From Crocinitomicaceae bacterium (GTDB lineage: Bacteria; Bacteroidota; Bacteroidia; Flavobacteriales_D; Crocinitomicaceae), in assembly GCA_014762645.1 (NCBI GenBank), contig JABURP010000108.1, positions 1-64,000 of the forward strand: a stretch of 64,000 nt of DNA, given 5' to 3'. Under the pieces are notes generated by a model, which saw nothing but the letters and a program-made list of their open reading frames with translations, had not been told where the DNA came from and searched no databases. Positions within the stretch are counted from its first letter, which is position 1; every line of letters begins with the position of its first letter. A program made the position numbers and the translations under genes. Shown here in pieces: positions 25,407 through 34,391 of this stretch.

Positions 25407-25703
25407 TTATGCTTTACTAATTAATTCAGTGCTCCAGGCCTCTGGTTTAGCCGCAAACCATTCTTTTACCGTCGGCCAAACTTTTGCAAAGAGATCCGTA
25501 TGACGGTATGCATCAAGGGATTTCTGATCATCCCAAACGCTATAGGTAAAAAACACACCACTCGCCGCTTTATCTTTCAATAATCTCACCTCATGACATC
25601 CCGGTTGATTCTGAATCTGATCCTTGATCTCCGTAAAAAAGTTTTGAAAATCATCACATTTATCCAACTGAAAAGTCATTTTTACTATTCTCTGTATCGC
25701 CAT
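25407..25703 (-). CDS. antibiotic biosynthesis monooxygenase (ABM) domain protein
   Basis: 98 residues with a dimeric alpha-beta ABM/quinol-monooxygenase-like fold: MAIQRIVKMTFQLDKCDDF, QPGCHEVRLLKD, FFTYSVWDDQKSLDAYRHTD. Family members oxidise quinol-like substrates without cofactors or only bind small hydrophobic molecules; which applies here is not evident. Its ATG overlaps the stop of the SAM hydrolase gene by one base (TAATG), so translation is coupled. Confidence 0.8.
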   Translation of the reverse strand: MAIQRIVKMTFQLDKCDDFQNFFTEIKDQIQNQPGCHEVRLLKDKAASGVFFTYSVWDDQKSLDAYRHTDLFAKVWPTVKEWFAAKPEAWSTELISKA

Positions 25704-26572
25704 TATTCTTCTTTGACAAATAAGTCTTCAATATTGTTCTTTGATCCTTTGGGATGAAATTCCACGCGTATGAGATCCTTTACTTCCAACCCCAGCAGTG
25801 AGGCCGCTCCTCCTCCACTTCCTTGCACACCTTTGTTAATAGCAATCTCAAGAAAACCGCTATCATTAAACAAGGCTAATTTCTCACCTGGCGCAACGTC
25901 ATAATAATTACTTGATATCTTTTCAATGAAATACTCTGTACTCTTGAAGTAGATCGTAAAAGGATTACCCATTCCCACTTCATTAAAGAGCTTCTCAGTG
26001 ATGTTTATAATTACATTGCCGTATTTGTCCTTATGAATAACCGCGCCTTTAATGAGGTCAGTTTCTATTATGGGTTGCGGGGTAAATGCTTTTCTGATGG
26101 ATTTTACTGGTTCGCCAATATCTGCAAGTTTCTTGCCTTCAGATAACGCCACAATCGTGGGAATATAAATATTTCTGGTAGGAAATCGCAAGGCTGACTT
26201 GGCACTAAAATTATCTATCCGGATAATTTCTTCTGCTTCTTCATAACCGTTAATCAAAGAAAACAATCCATTGTCACAACCTACAAAATATTGTCCTTTA
26301 AGTTTCATGACAATTGGATAAAGGTTATTTTCTGCAGATGCTATAGATATAAAAGGCAAGTGGTCCACACCAATAAAGTGAATGGTTCCCTCCGGAAAAT
26401 CTTCTAATACATTGTTGATATAATAGGCGGCTTCACTCAAGTTAAACGGCTGAACATCATGTGAAATATCTACAATATTCCCCCCTTGAATTTGAGACAG
26501 CAATTGTCCCTTAAGACTGGCCACATAGTGATCTTTCAATCCAAGATCTGTTGTTAGGGTAATAATACGCAT
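25703..26572 (-). CDS. SAM hydrolase / SAM hydroxide adenosyltransferase (DUF62)
   Basis: 289 residues of the SAM-dependent hydroxide adenosyltransferase family, which splits S-adenosylmethionine to adenosine and methionine using water. Related halogenases use chloride or fluoride. The features are ITLTTDLGLKDHYVASLKG at the N-terminus, VDISHDVQPFNLSEAAYYI, HFIGVDHLP, and the C-terminal domain start HKDKYGNVIINI. The substrate-binding Asp/Arg/His set of the hydrolases looks plausible but was not aligned. First gene of a five-gene operon. Confidence 0.85.
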   Translation of the reverse strand: MRIITLTTDLGLKDHYVASLKGQLLSQIQGGNIVDISHDVQPFNLSEAAYYINNVLEDFPEGTIHFIGVDHLPFISIASAENNLYPIVMKLKGQYFVGCDNGLFSLINGYEEAEEIIRIDNFSAKSALRFPTRNIYIPTIVALSEGKKLADIGEPVKSIRKAFTPQPIIETDLIKGAVIHKDKYGNVIINITEKLFNEVGMGNPFTIYFKSTEYFIEKISSNYYDVAPGEKLALFNDSGFLEIAINKGVQGSGGGAASLLGLEVKDLIRVEFHPKGSKNNIEDLFVKEE

Positions 26573-26705
26573 GTTACTTCAACCAATTTGATTAAATGCA
26601 AATTATCATTAAAACGCACATTCAACCTAGATTTTCCTTATTTTTAACCAAAAATAAACCTATTTTTTACTCGATTTGACCGAGATAAATTAATTAATTA
26701 ACATT

Positions 26706-27644
26706 TTGCACGAAAAAGTCATTGAAATTGTAGGTATTGACCCTGTCACGGTATTTGGTGTCAACGAGCAAAAGCTCAAATTAATCCGCAAGCATTTTCC
26801 GAAACTCAAGCTAATTTCCCGTGGAAATACTATAAAGGTGATGGGTGAACCGGAGGAAGTTGAGCAGTTCGAAAAAAAGTGGGAGCTTCTGATGAAGCAC
26901 ATGAACCGTTATAATACATTAACGGAAAACAATATTGAAAACCTCTTACTGCAGGAGGAAGAAACAATTCCTTTTAAAGATCACGGCGAAACAATCGTTC
27001 ACGGTAATGGTGGATTAAAGATTAAAGCGCGAACTGCAAATCAACGCAAGCTAGTTAAAGCCTCACAAGACGACGATATGGTATTTGCCATAGGACCGGC
27101 TGGTACGGGTAAAACGTACACAGCTGTTGCACTTGCGGTCAGAGCATTAAAGAATAAGGAAGTAAGACGTATTATTTTAACGAGACCAGCAGTAGAAGCA
27201 GGAGAAAATCTTGGATTCTTACCCGGTGATCTAAGGGAGAAACTGGACCCGTATATGGCTCCACTTTACGACGGATTGAGAGATATGATTCCGGCTGAAA
27301 AACTCGCCGAATACATTGAAAATGGCATTATTGAAATTGCCCCATTGGCTTTTATGCGTGGACGTACATTGGATAATGCTTTTGTTATTTTGGATGAAGC
27401 TCAGAACGCAACCACTTCACAAATGAAGATGTTCCTGACGCGAATGGGACAATCGGCAAAATTCATTATTACCGGAGATATTACGCAAATTGACTTACCG
27501 CGTAATCAAAAATCAGGTTTGGTGACGGCAATAGATAGCCTAAAAAAAGTTGAAGGTATTTCTGTTGTTAAATTGGACGAGAATGATGTGATACGCCACA
27601 AACTGGTGAAGAAGATCATTGAGGCGTTCAAAGATGTAAAATAA
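26706..27644 (+). CDS. PhoH-family ATPase
   Basis: 312 residues. The N-terminal KH-like region (about 1-75; LISRGNTIKVMGEPEEVEQF) is followed by a helicase-like ATPase domain with Walker A GPAGTGKT, the RPAVEAGENLGFLPGDLREK block and Walker B FVILDEAQNAT, ending in sensor segments DITQIDLPRNQKSGL. PhoH-like proteins are linked to RNA metabolism and often sit beside YbeY-type genes (family knowledge). No ATG exists before residue 47, so the TTG at 26706 is taken as start because it preserves the conserved N-terminus. Confidence 0.92.
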   Translation: MHEKVIEIVGIDPVTVFGVNEQKLKLIRKHFPKLKLISRGNTIKVMGEPEEVEQFEKKWELLMKHMNRYNTLTENNIENLLLQEEETIPFKDHGETIVHGNGGLKIKARTANQRKLVKASQDDDMVFAIGPAGTGKTYTAVALAVRALKNKEVRRIILTRPAVEAGENLGFLPGDLREKLDPYMAPLYDGLRDMIPAEKLAEYIENGIIEIAPLAFMRGRTLDNAFVILDEAQNATTSQMKMFLTRMGQSAKFIITGDITQIDLPRNQKSGLVTAIDSLKKVEGISVVKLDENDVIRHKLVKKIIEAFKDVK

Positions 27645-27711
27645 CCGCTACAATTCACAGTTTATATCAGTATTGTGAATAAGTTTCTCTCAGATTTATT
27701 CCTTATTCGGC

Positions 27712-27719
27712 TAAATTTG
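27712..27719 (+). promoter_or_regulatory. -7 box of purC promoter
   Basis: TAAATTTG matches TAnnTTTG exactly and lies 20 bases before the purC ATG at 27740. A -33 element is not clear. Confidence 0.4.
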
Positions 27720-27739
27720 AAGCCCAAATCGTGCCATTA

Positions 27740-28687
27740 ATGAACGCAATTAAATCTACTACCTTCAATTTCCCGGGACAAACAGCTATTTACAACGGAA
27801 AAGTCAGGGATGTCTACACTATTCAGGACGACCTTTTGGTTATTGTGGCTTCCGACAGGATTTCTGCCTTTGACCATATCCTGCATGAGGCTATACCCTA
27901 TAAAGGTCAAGTACTCAATCAGCTGGCAGCTAAGTTTCTAAAAGAGACATCCAACATTGTACCGAACTGGTTAATAGATACACCAGACCCCATGGTAGCT
28001 TTTGGACATAAATGCGAGCCTTTTAAGGTAGAAATGGTGATACGCGGATATCTTGCCGGACATGCAGCTCGTGAGTACAAAGCAGGTAAAAGAACGCTTT
28101 GTGGTGTGCAAATGCCAGAAGGAATGAAAGAAAACGATAAGTTTCCACAGCCTATCATCACACCGGCAACAAAAGCAGAAGAAGGTCATGATGAAGATAT
28201 TTCCCGAGAAGAGATAATCAACCAGGGTATTGTATCTGAAGAAGATTACATACAACTGGAAAATTATACCCGTGCACTTTTTGAACGTGGAACACAGATG
28301 GCTGCTGAAAAGGGCCTCATCCTGGTAGATACCAAATATGAATTTGGAAAAAAGAATGGAAAAATCTATCTCATTGACGAGATACACACACCCGATTCTT
28401 CACGTTATTTCTATGCAGATGGTTATGAAGAAAGACAGGCAAAAGGTGAAAGACAAAAGCAGCTTTCAAAAGAATTTGTTCGGGAATGGCTCATAGCACA
28501 TGATTTTCAAGGATTAGAAGGTCAAACTCTGCCGCACATGCCTGAAGAATTCGTCAACTCTGTCACTGACCGATATATCGAACTCTATGAAAAAATAACG
28601 GGTGAAAAATTTGAGAAAGCTGACAATTCAAACATTGAACAACGGATTGAAAAAAATGTGTTGGCCTGCCTGGCAAAAGTGCATTGA
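27740..28687 (+). CDS. purC: phosphoribosylaminoimidazole-succinocarboxamide synthase
   Basis: 315 residues; joins aspartate to CAIR with ATP to form SAICAR in purine synthesis. The N-terminal [20 protein letters not shown] is the nucleotide-binding glycine/lysine segment. [20 protein letters not shown] is the family signature, and [14 protein letters not shown] the second signature. The long form (about 310 residues) is usual in Bacteroidota. The ATG at 27740 is chosen over a GTG nine bases upstream because the promoter box and homologous starts favour it. Apparently monocistronic. Confidence 0.95.
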   Translation: MNAIKSTTFNFPGQTAIYNGKVRDVYTIQDDLLVIVASDRISAFDHILHEAIPYKGQVLNQLAAKFLKETSNIVPNWLIDTPDPMVAFGHKCEPFKVEMVIRGYLAGHAAREYKAGKRTLCGVQMPEGMKENDKFPQPIITPATKAEEGHDEDISREEIINQGIVSEEDYIQLENYTRALFERGTQMAAEKGLILVDTKYEFGKKNGKIYLIDEIHTPDSSRYFYADGYEERQAKGERQKQLSKEFVREWLIAHDFQGLEGQTLPHMPEEFVNSVTDRYIELYEKITGEKFEKADNSNIEQRIEKNVLACLAKVH

Positions 28688-28774
28688 TTAGACCGAAAAA
28701 ATTAATTTTTTCTTTCTCGATCATTTATTGGATATTTGCAGTACTCAAAAACTGTGTTCAAAATAATTTGAACA

Positions 28775-29731
28775 ATGAAAACTACTTTACTTCTTACCCT
28801 GTCGTTACTGGCAATTACTTCCTACACACAAATAAACCTTGATTCAGGCTTAGTAGCACATTACGCTTTCGAAGGCAACGGTAACGATTCAAGTCCCAAC
28901 GCTTTTCATGGTGCGGTTTCAAATGTCACCTATTCTGTTGGGGTATACGGAGCACCGAATTCATCAGCCCTCTTTAACGGTTCTGATTCTTCTTACATTG
29001 ATTGTGGGCCGGATAACCGTGGAATTTCTGATACAATAGCCATATCAGCTTTTATTCGAACAACGTTTAATGGTATTGGTGATGTGGTTAGCAAGTACGA
29101 CCCGGGAAATGACCGGGGATATCACCTTCAACTAAGTCTTGGAAAAATCAGATTTGCTGGGAGAGACGGTGGAGGGAACTACCGTTCAACAGGTTTCTCA
29201 CTCTCTACGATAAATGACAGTTTGTGGCATCATGTTTTGGGAGTTGTTCGGGGCAATACATGGTTATTATATATAGATTGCTCACTGGAAGGTGCACAGT
29301 CTAACGCAACGGTTGGACCCGACATATCCTCTAATGCGGAATTAGGAATAGGAAAAGATGTCTTTGGCAATGCAAAATTTTTGGATTGTGAAGTGGATGA
29401 AGTACGCATATATAACCGTGAACTTTGGCCGGACGAGATGGATTCACTTTGTGCAACTGCCGTATTTGCTGAAATAGAAACCCTTCCTAACAACCTCCCA
29501 CACATTCAGGTGTATCCTAATCCTGCTCAAAATGAAATTGCTATTGTTGCAGATCAATCCCTTGAAAACGCAAACATAGCTATCTATGATTTAAGTGGGA
29601 AACGAGTCCTGTCAGTGGTGAATAATACGGCAACAGCTCTTGTCAATGTCTCCGATCTACAACAAGGAAACTATATCATTCACATCACACAATCAGATCA
29701 GGTTTTTACATCTAAATTTGTAAAACTTTAA
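28775..29731 (+). CDS. LamG/concanavalin-like lectin protein with T9SS sorting signal
   Basis: A 318-residue exported protein: signal peptide 1-19, then a LamG-like domain (about 22-225). Its marks are LVAHYAFEGNGNDSSPNAFH, SALFNGSDSSYIDCG, FIRTTFNGIGDVVSKY and the closing DEVRIYNRELWPDEM, typical of laminin-G lectins. The C-terminal type A sorting domain starts at VYPNPAQNEIAI and ends YIIHITQSDQVFTSKFVKL. It is probably displayed on the surface and binds a glycan. No linked carbohydrate genes are present. Confidence 0.85.
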   Translation: MKTTLLLTLSLLAITSYTQINLDSGLVAHYAFEGNGNDSSPNAFHGAVSNVTYSVGVYGAPNSSALFNGSDSSYIDCGPDNRGISDTIAISAFIRTTFNGIGDVVSKYDPGNDRGYHLQLSLGKIRFAGRDGGGNYRSTGFSLSTINDSLWHHVLGVVRGNTWLLYIDCSLEGAQSNATVGPDISSNAELGIGKDVFGNAKFLDCEVDEVRIYNRELWPDEMDSLCATAVFAEIETLPNNLPHIQVYPNPAQNEIAIVADQSLENANIAIYDLSGKRVLSVVNNTATALVNVSDLQQGNYIIHITQSDQVFTSKFVKL

Positions 29732-29800
29732 ACGCTAATTGTGCTGCGATAAACACAAATTAGTGCAAGCTTGCGATTAGAAAATTGCTAACTTTCGCAG

Positions 29801-30298
29801 GTGAAATTACACTTACGACCATTTACTGAAAACGATCTGGAAGCATTGGTGAATTTAGCCAACAACCCTAAAATTGCAGCTAATTTAACAGATCAGTTCC
29901 CGTACCCCTACACGCGGGAGCATGGTGTAAGATTCATAGAGATGGTCACCCAGCACGAACCCACCCGGATATTTGCCTTAGAGTTTGAAGGTGATTTTTG
30001 CGGAGCAGTTGGTCTACATCCTCAAACTGATATCATGCGAAAAAATGCTGAACTTGGATATTGGGTCGCAGAACCGTTTTGGGGCAAAGGGATCGCTACG
30101 CATGCCATTCGAAGAATGATTGATTATGGCTTTCAAAACTTTGACATTGTGCGTATTTTTGCACGGCCGTATGGGCCAAATATTGCCTCACAAAAAGTCC
30201 TGGAAAAGGCCGGGTTCAAATTAGAAGCCAGACTGAGTAAGACGATTTATAAAAATGAAGAGTTCCTTGATGAACTCATTTATGCTATTCGCAAATGA
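29801..30298 (+). CDS. GNAT-family N-acetyltransferase (RimJ/RimL-like)
   Basis: 165 residues of the GNAT_3 type. Acetyl-CoA would bind at motif A, LGYWVAEPFWGKGIATHAI, with the Q/R-x-x-G-x-G/A-like loop FWGKGIA. The C-terminal NIASQKVLEKAGFKLEARL matches the ribosomal-protein Ala N-acetyltransferase pattern. The actual substrate is uncertain; these enzymes modify proteins, amino acids or antibiotics. The start is GTG, only four bases after a -7-like TAACTTTC (29789-29796), suggesting a leaderless transcript. The next gene overlaps by four bases. Confidence 0.9.
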   Translation: MKLHLRPFTENDLEALVNLANNPKIAANLTDQFPYPYTREHGVRFIEMVTQHEPTRIFALEFEGDFCGAVGLHPQTDIMRKNAELGYWVAEPFWGKGIATHAIRRMIDYGFQNFDIVRIFARPYGPNIASQKVLEKAGFKLEARLSKTIYKNEEFLDELIYAIRK

Positions 30299-30483
30299 TC
30301 AAAAAATATTTACCTCATATCTTTTTAGCTGCCGGAATTATCATGATTTTTATTATGATGTATGGCATTAATCAAAATGAACGGTTGGGAAGATCAATCA
30401 TGGAAAGAGATCTTATCCTTAAAGCGATTGCAGCTGCAATCCTTAGTACTGCAGGAATCGCCATGTTTTTGAAGCGCATGTAA
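30295..30483 (+). CDS. small two-helix membrane protein
   Basis: 62 residues with two hydrophobic segments (HIFLAAGIIMIFIMMYGI and AIAAAILSTAGIAMFL) separated by a charged loop (NQNERLGRSIMERDLI). Its ATG overlaps the stop of the acetyltransferase gene (ATGA), so it is probably co-translated. I recognise no family. Confidence 0.6.
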   Translation: MIKKYLPHIFLAAGIIMIFIMMYGINQNERLGRSIMERDLILKAIAAAILSTAGIAMFLKRM

Positions 30484-30627
30484 ACCACAAGTCCCTCTAA
30501 TTGTCGAACATGAGATAATTTACGGAGCCTCTCCATTTTACTAGATTTAAATAATTAAACATCAATAAACGAGTTGATTTTTACATAATAATGCTAATTA
30601 TATTAGTTTTTTTCTTATATTAGTAGC

Positions 30628-30897
30628 ATGGGTGGAGAAGGAAGTATGGCCGGAGCGAATATTTCGCTAAAGATGAATAGGAAGGGATTACCTTCTAAGC
30701 GTGGTGGTTATAGATCTAATTACGACGGTAAAACTTTGTCTTCAAAGGAATTCGTTTCTAAAAAGGTTTCACCAGAAAAACTGGCAATCCTCAAAACACA
30801 AATTCGAGAAAAGGCTCGAAAAGAGAGAAGAAACAAAACACTAATTTTTATTGGCTGCATGCTTGTATTATCCTCTCTGTTTTGGTTATTAATTTAA
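30628..30897 (+). CDS. basic tail-anchored small protein
   Basis: 89 residues: a Gly/Lys/Arg-rich soluble part (MGGEGSMAGANISLKMNRKG, then a helix KAILKTQ-like segment and REKARKERRNK) and a single C-terminal membrane helix (TLIFIGCMLVLSSLFWLL). The strongly basic stretch just before the membrane predicts the soluble part stays in the cytoplasm. No known domain. The stop is two bases before the next gene, so both form an operon. Confidence 0.6.
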   Translation: MGGEGSMAGANISLKMNRKGLPSKRGGYRSNYDGKTLSSKEFVSKKVSPEKLAILKTQIREKARKERRNKTLIFIGCMLVLSSLFWLLI

Positions 30898-30899
30898 TT

Positions 30900-31223
30900 A
30901 TGTTTCATCATAAGGACAAAATATGGCAACTGGTGTTTACTGTGTGCTTTACAGGGTTCATCATCTTTATATCCTTGCATGCCGTCAAACGATTCATGGT
31001 GTATGAAAATAGTTATCCCAGAGTAAACGCTATTGAAGAGAAAAGAAAAGCAAGATTAGAAAGCTATAATTTTCTTATGGAATCTGGGGCTTACAACATG
31101 CGGGTAGGTAATTACGACGCAGCATTAACAGATTACGAATTAGCCATAGACCTTTTCCCAAAAGACAGTGCTGCTCACAAAAAGTTGTTGGAGTGTACGC
31201 AATTGCTCTTTAACACCAAATAA
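30900..31223 (+). CDS. membrane-anchored TPR protein
   Basis: 107 residues from ATG 30900: an N-terminal transmembrane helix (LVFTVCFTGFIIFISLHAV, about 10-28) and one or two tetratricopeptide repeats (MRVGNYDAALTDYELAIDLF followed by PKDSAAHKKLLECTQLL). Probably a periplasmic protein-interaction module. It lies two bases after the preceding gene and is followed at once by a strong hairpin terminator. Confidence 0.65.
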   Translation: MFHHKDKIWQLVFTVCFTGFIIFISLHAVKRFMVYENSYPRVNAIEEKRKARLESYNFLMESGAYNMRVGNYDAALTDYELAIDLFPKDSAAHKKLLECTQLLFNTK

Positions 31224-31225
31224 AA

Positions 31226-31250
31226 AAGGACCTTTACAGTAAAGGTCCTT
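31226..31250. terminator. bidirectional terminator
   Basis: A perfect 12-base inverted repeat, AAGGACCTTTAC / GTAAAGGTCCTT type with an AG loop, between convergent genes ending at 31223 and 31271. On the minus strand it is followed by a run of T residues (A-run at 31222-31227 on the plus strand), the stronger direction. Confidence 0.8.
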
Positions 31251-31270
31251 CCAAATTTTCCTATTTAAAT

Positions 31271-31741
31271 TTATTTTTTCTTGCCTTTAGAATGAGAAGT
31301 TCCTTTAGTTGGTTTTCCACTACTTCCCTTACTAGATTTTGCTTTATCTTTTTTATTCTTCGCTTTTCCTTTAAGTGCATGAAATTCAGGAGATCCTGGT
31401 TTAATACCCATTTCCTTGGCAATATACCCCCAACCTTTATCTTTATTGGATTTATAACAAGCCAAAACATCATCAATTGGTTTGCCACCAATATTTGAAA
31501 TCTCCAGCGTTAAATAGACCTCTCCGGCTTTCATACCAATTGAGAACATATAATCTAACTTCTTCAGTGAAATATTATAATCGGATACCAGGTCAGCCTT
31601 AAACCCGCCTAAATCTCTTTCTGCTTCAACCGTTATAAAACCAAGGTCCGCATCCAGCTCTTTCGAACCAGTGTCGTAGTTAAATTGTGAAAATGTAAAA
31701 AATGATACTAGTGTGAAAATAATCGCAATTGAAGTTTTCAT
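31271..31741 (-). CDS. secreted protein with lysine-rich tail
   Basis: 156 residues from ATG 31741 (signal peptide MKTSIAIIFTLVSFFTFSQ). The mature part (about 20-115) is acidic to neutral, with FNYDTGSKELDADLGFITVE and a CYKSNKDKGWGYIAKEMGI segment. The last 35 residues are almost only Lys, Ser, Gly and Thr. Such a tail would bind nucleic acid, polyanions or envelope components nonspecifically. Family not recognised. Confidence 0.6.
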   Translation of the reverse strand: MKTSIAIIFTLVSFFTFSQFNYDTGSKELDADLGFITVEAERDLGGFKADLVSDYNISLKKLDYMFSIGMKAGEVYLTLEISNIGGKPIDDVLACYKSNKDKGWGYIAKEMGIKPGSPEFHALKGKAKNKKDKAKSSKGSSGKPTKGTSHSKGKKK

Positions 31742-31822
31742 AGGGTAAAGTTTTAAAGTTTTCAATTAAGGTACAAAAATTAAACCAAATATTTTCTAGC
31801 GTTTTTTCACAGAATATTAAAT

Positions 31823-31854
31823 TTTGTGCATTACTCAACTTTTTTCTATCTTTC
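31823..31854 (+). promoter_or_regulatory. promoter of second porP/sprF-like gene
   Basis: TTTG at 31823-31826, 20-base spacer, TATCTTTC at 31847-31854. This matches the Bacteroidota promoter apart from the last base. It would give a leader of about 70 bases before the ATG at 31931. Confidence 0.5.
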
Positions 31855-31930
31855 AGAACGTTTTAGCAACCGTTCATTTTATTTGAACGTTATCTACTAC
31901 AAACCATTGGACGCCTGAATACCATAGAAT

Positions 31931-32974
31931 ATGAAAAGAATAGTTTTACTATCAGTTGTACTGGCAAGTAGTTGGGGATTTGGACAAGACATCCACTTTT
32001 CGCAATATTGGACACAGCCAATGACTCAAAACCCAGCATTAGTAGGGGTAAATTTTGATTTTGCCGTTTATGCGAACTATAAAGATCAATGGCGCCAAAT
32101 TGGGTCTCCCTATAAAACATTTGGAGCATCAATTGACTCCAGACTAAATAGAAAGAGGGCTGAATACGGCTATTTTGCAGCTGGTGTCAACTTTTTTTCA
32201 GATAAAGCTGGTGATTCACAAATGGGTACTTCACAAGGAAATGCTTCCTTTGCTTATCACATTAAAGTTGCCCCGCATCATCACCTGGGACTTGGATTGA
32301 TGGCCGGCTTTGCGCAAAGAAGTATAAATTATACCTACCTGACCTGGGGAAATCAGTATGATGGTACAAACTATAATCCGAACCTATCAACAGGAGAAAA
32401 TTTTGGTGCCAGTCAATTTACACATGCCGATTTTGCCGCAGGCTTCCTTTGGTCATACAGTAATTCTGATGGGCTCATTAGTGTAACAGATATCAATACC
32501 ACCAAGTTCAACGTTGGTTTTTCAGTTTACCACCTATCGCGTCCAAAGTATTCATTCCTGGGAACGGATCAGCGTTTATATATGAAATATGTTTTACATG
32601 GTAGTGGTATAATCCCGATCGAAGAGACAAGATATGCCTGGATTCCTGGTATCATGATGTATTACCAGGGAAAGGCAAAAGAATTGTTAATTGGAACAAT
32701 GTTTAGGATAAAACTCCAACAAGACGCAAAATACACAGGATACAAGAATGGTGCAGCCTTATCATTTGGTGCTTACTTTAGAGCCAGGGATGCCATATCT
32801 CCAATGTTAATGTTCGAATTTCATCAATTCGCTGTTGGAGTAAGTTATGATGTAAACATCTCTAATCTCAAAGCAGCTACTAATACACGTGGTGGACTAG
32901 AAATATCACTGAGGTTTACAAATAAAAATCCTTTTATGGATGGGCAGATAAAACCTATTTCCAGATTTAATTAA
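31931..32974 (+). CDS. PorP/SprF-family type IX secretion membrane protein
   Basis: A 347-residue outer-membrane barrel. Signal peptide 1-19, then the family signature QDIHFSQYWTQPMTQNPALV (NPA motif), KDQWRQIGSPYKTFGASID, and repeated strands including RKRAEYGYFAAGVNFFSDKAG and HHHLGLGLMAGFAQRS. The gene follows the usual design of PorP/SprF proteins that work with T9SS type B-sorted substrates such as the protein at the right edge. A short anchored protein and a sterol-desaturase-like gene follow. Confidence 0.92.
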   Translation: MKRIVLLSVVLASSWGFGQDIHFSQYWTQPMTQNPALVGVNFDFAVYANYKDQWRQIGSPYKTFGASIDSRLNRKRAEYGYFAAGVNFFSDKAGDSQMGTSQGNASFAYHIKVAPHHHLGLGLMAGFAQRSINYTYLTWGNQYDGTNYNPNLSTGENFGASQFTHADFAAGFLWSYSNSDGLISVTDINTTKFNVGFSVYHLSRPKYSFLGTDQRLYMKYVLHGSGIIPIEETRYAWIPGIMMYYQGKAKELLIGTMFRIKLQQDAKYTGYKNGAALSFGAYFRARDAISPMLMFEFHQFAVGVSYDVNISNLKAATNTRGGLEISLRFTNKNPFMDGQIKPISRFN

Positions 32975-33013
32975 AAAAACGTAACTTTCCTTCGATCAAA
33001 GAATTATAGTTGC

Positions 33014-33436
33014 GTGAATTCAGGAAAAACGATACTTAAAGTTATTACGGTAACAAGCTCGGCTGCTTTGATAGTCGGGTTTGTTGCGTTTAAAGCAGGC
33101 GCCTTTAAGGGTGGATATGAAAGTAGGAGCGACTCGAATGATTATAACAGTCTGAATACATTTCCACCGGACAGTATAAAAAAAGATACAAGTAATACCC
33201 AACAGGACGCCGAAGCAAAAAAGGACAGTAATATCAATGATTTAATTATTCCCAGTTCCAAATCAACCATCATGTTTGACCCGGATGAAATGCCGTATAT
33301 AGGGAGTTCGAAGTCCCTCAGAATTTTTGAACCAAATGATTCGAACTTGTTGAACTCAAAAGATTCAACAAGTAATGACTCCTTGAAAGCGACGAAGTCC
33401 AAACCTACCCATCAGGTCAATCCTAATCAAAAGTAA
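33014..33436 (+). CDS. membrane-anchored protein with disordered Ser/Asp-rich region
   Basis: 140 residues with GTG start. An N-terminal hydrophobic segment (VITVTSSAALIVGFVAFKAGA, about residues 10-30) is followed by a polar region dominated by Ser, Asn, Asp and Lys, without a folded-domain signature. Probably a signal-anchored periplasmic linker. It sits 39 bases after the PorP-like gene and 2 bases before the hydroxylase gene, so the three are likely one transcript. Function unknown. Confidence 0.5.
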   Translation: MNSGKTILKVITVTSSAALIVGFVAFKAGAFKGGYESRSDSNDYNSLNTFPPDSIKKDTSNTQQDAEAKKDSNINDLIIPSSKSTIMFDPDEMPYIGSSKSLRIFEPNDSNLLNSKDSTSNDSLKATKSKPTHQVNPNQK

Positions 33437-33438
33437 TC

Positions 33439-34347
33439 ATGGAAATGATGGGGTCCTTAATAGCAGTTGGATCTAGCCTGATCTTTCTTATGTGGGTATT
33501 TACACCCTTAGAAAAAGCTTTTCCTGCAAAAAAAAATCAGAAAATTTTTCGTCAACACTGGTTACTGGACCTGACCTATTGTATAGGGCAGTATCTTCTT
33601 TTGGGATCACTGGTTTTATTGGTCCTTAGTAAATTCAGCATAGTTTTGGTAGGGATAATACCTGCAGGATTTAGAGAGTTAGTCAGCAGTCAACCTTTCT
33701 GGTTACAACTAATTGAGGTGGTCATCTTAAGTGATGTACTCATTTACTGGGGACACCGACTGCAGCACAGAGTGGGATTCCTTTGGCGCTTTCACAAAGT
33801 TCATCATTCTGCCAAACATTTGGATTGGTTAGCCGCATACCGAGAGCATCCATTGGATTCTATCTACACCATTGGTCTGATAAACTTACCTGCATTTATA
33901 CTAGGATTTGATCTTGGAGCCTTGGCGGGATTAATAGCATTTAGGGGAATTTGGGCCATTTATATCCATTCCAATGTACGGATGAATTTCACGCCAATTA
34001 AATGGTTGATTGGTGCGCCACAACTGCATCACTGGCATCATTACCTTGACAGGGACGCCGGGAATTACGCAAACATTTCCCCATTAATGGATCTGATTTT
34101 CGGTACATACATCTGCCCGGATCACGAACCAGAAGAATTTGGCATCCGGGAAGAATTTCCACAAAATTACGTTGGACAAATGATCCATCCACTTTTACCG
34201 TACCGGGTGGCTGAAAAACTGGGTCACCTAAAACTTCCTCATGAACTGAAGGAGTCCTATGGGGATGATCATGAAATACTAGATCAACCTATACTCATAA
34301 AGTCCGTTCAAACAGAACGTCAGGAGCAAAACAAAGGGGTACAATAA
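33439..34347 (+). CDS. sterol desaturase / fatty acid hydroxylase family protein
   Basis: 302 residues, four or so membrane helices, and the di-iron histidine motifs of the superfamily: HRLQH (about 113-117), HKVHHSAKHLDW (about 125-136), and LHHWHHYLDRDAGNYA near 197-212. Such enzymes hydroxylate or desaturate lipids (carotenoids, fatty acids or sterol-like molecules) with O2. The specific substrate cannot be told, although bacterial relatives often modify membrane lipids. A hairpin overlapping the stop codon may end transcription. Confidence 0.88.
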   Translation: MEMMGSLIAVGSSLIFLMWVFTPLEKAFPAKKNQKIFRQHWLLDLTYCIGQYLLLGSLVLLVLSKFSIVLVGIIPAGFRELVSSQPFWLQLIEVVILSDVLIYWGHRLQHRVGFLWRFHKVHHSAKHLDWLAAYREHPLDSIYTIGLINLPAFILGFDLGALAGLIAFRGIWAIYIHSNVRMNFTPIKWLIGAPQLHHWHHYLDRDAGNYANISPLMDLIFGTYICPDHEPEEFGIREEFPQNYVGQMIHPLLPYRVAEKLGHLKLPHELKESYGDDHEILDQPILIKSVQTERQEQNKGVQ

Positions 34348-34363
34348 CAATGTATTGCACCCC
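34336..34363 (+). terminator. possible hairpin terminator
   Basis: GGGGTACAAT and ATTGCACCCC form a ten-base stem with one A/C mismatch around an eight-base loop. The hydroxylase stop codon lies inside. No T-run follows, so it may only stabilise the mRNA end. Confidence 0.4.
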
Positions 34364-34391
34364 ATATCTAAGCTAAGTAAAACCAAAGGTA

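Noticed and set aside
26675..26708. TTTG-N20-TAACATTTTG upstream of PhoH as its promoter.
   Set aside because: The -7-like box overlaps the TTG start codon and has one extra base, so transcription from it would miss the start. Homologs support the TTG start.
28695..28712. Perfect palindrome GAAAAAATTAATTTTTTC after purC.
   Set aside because: All A/T apart from the ends, too weak for a terminator stem, and no T-run beyond it; probably a weak hairpin or chance.
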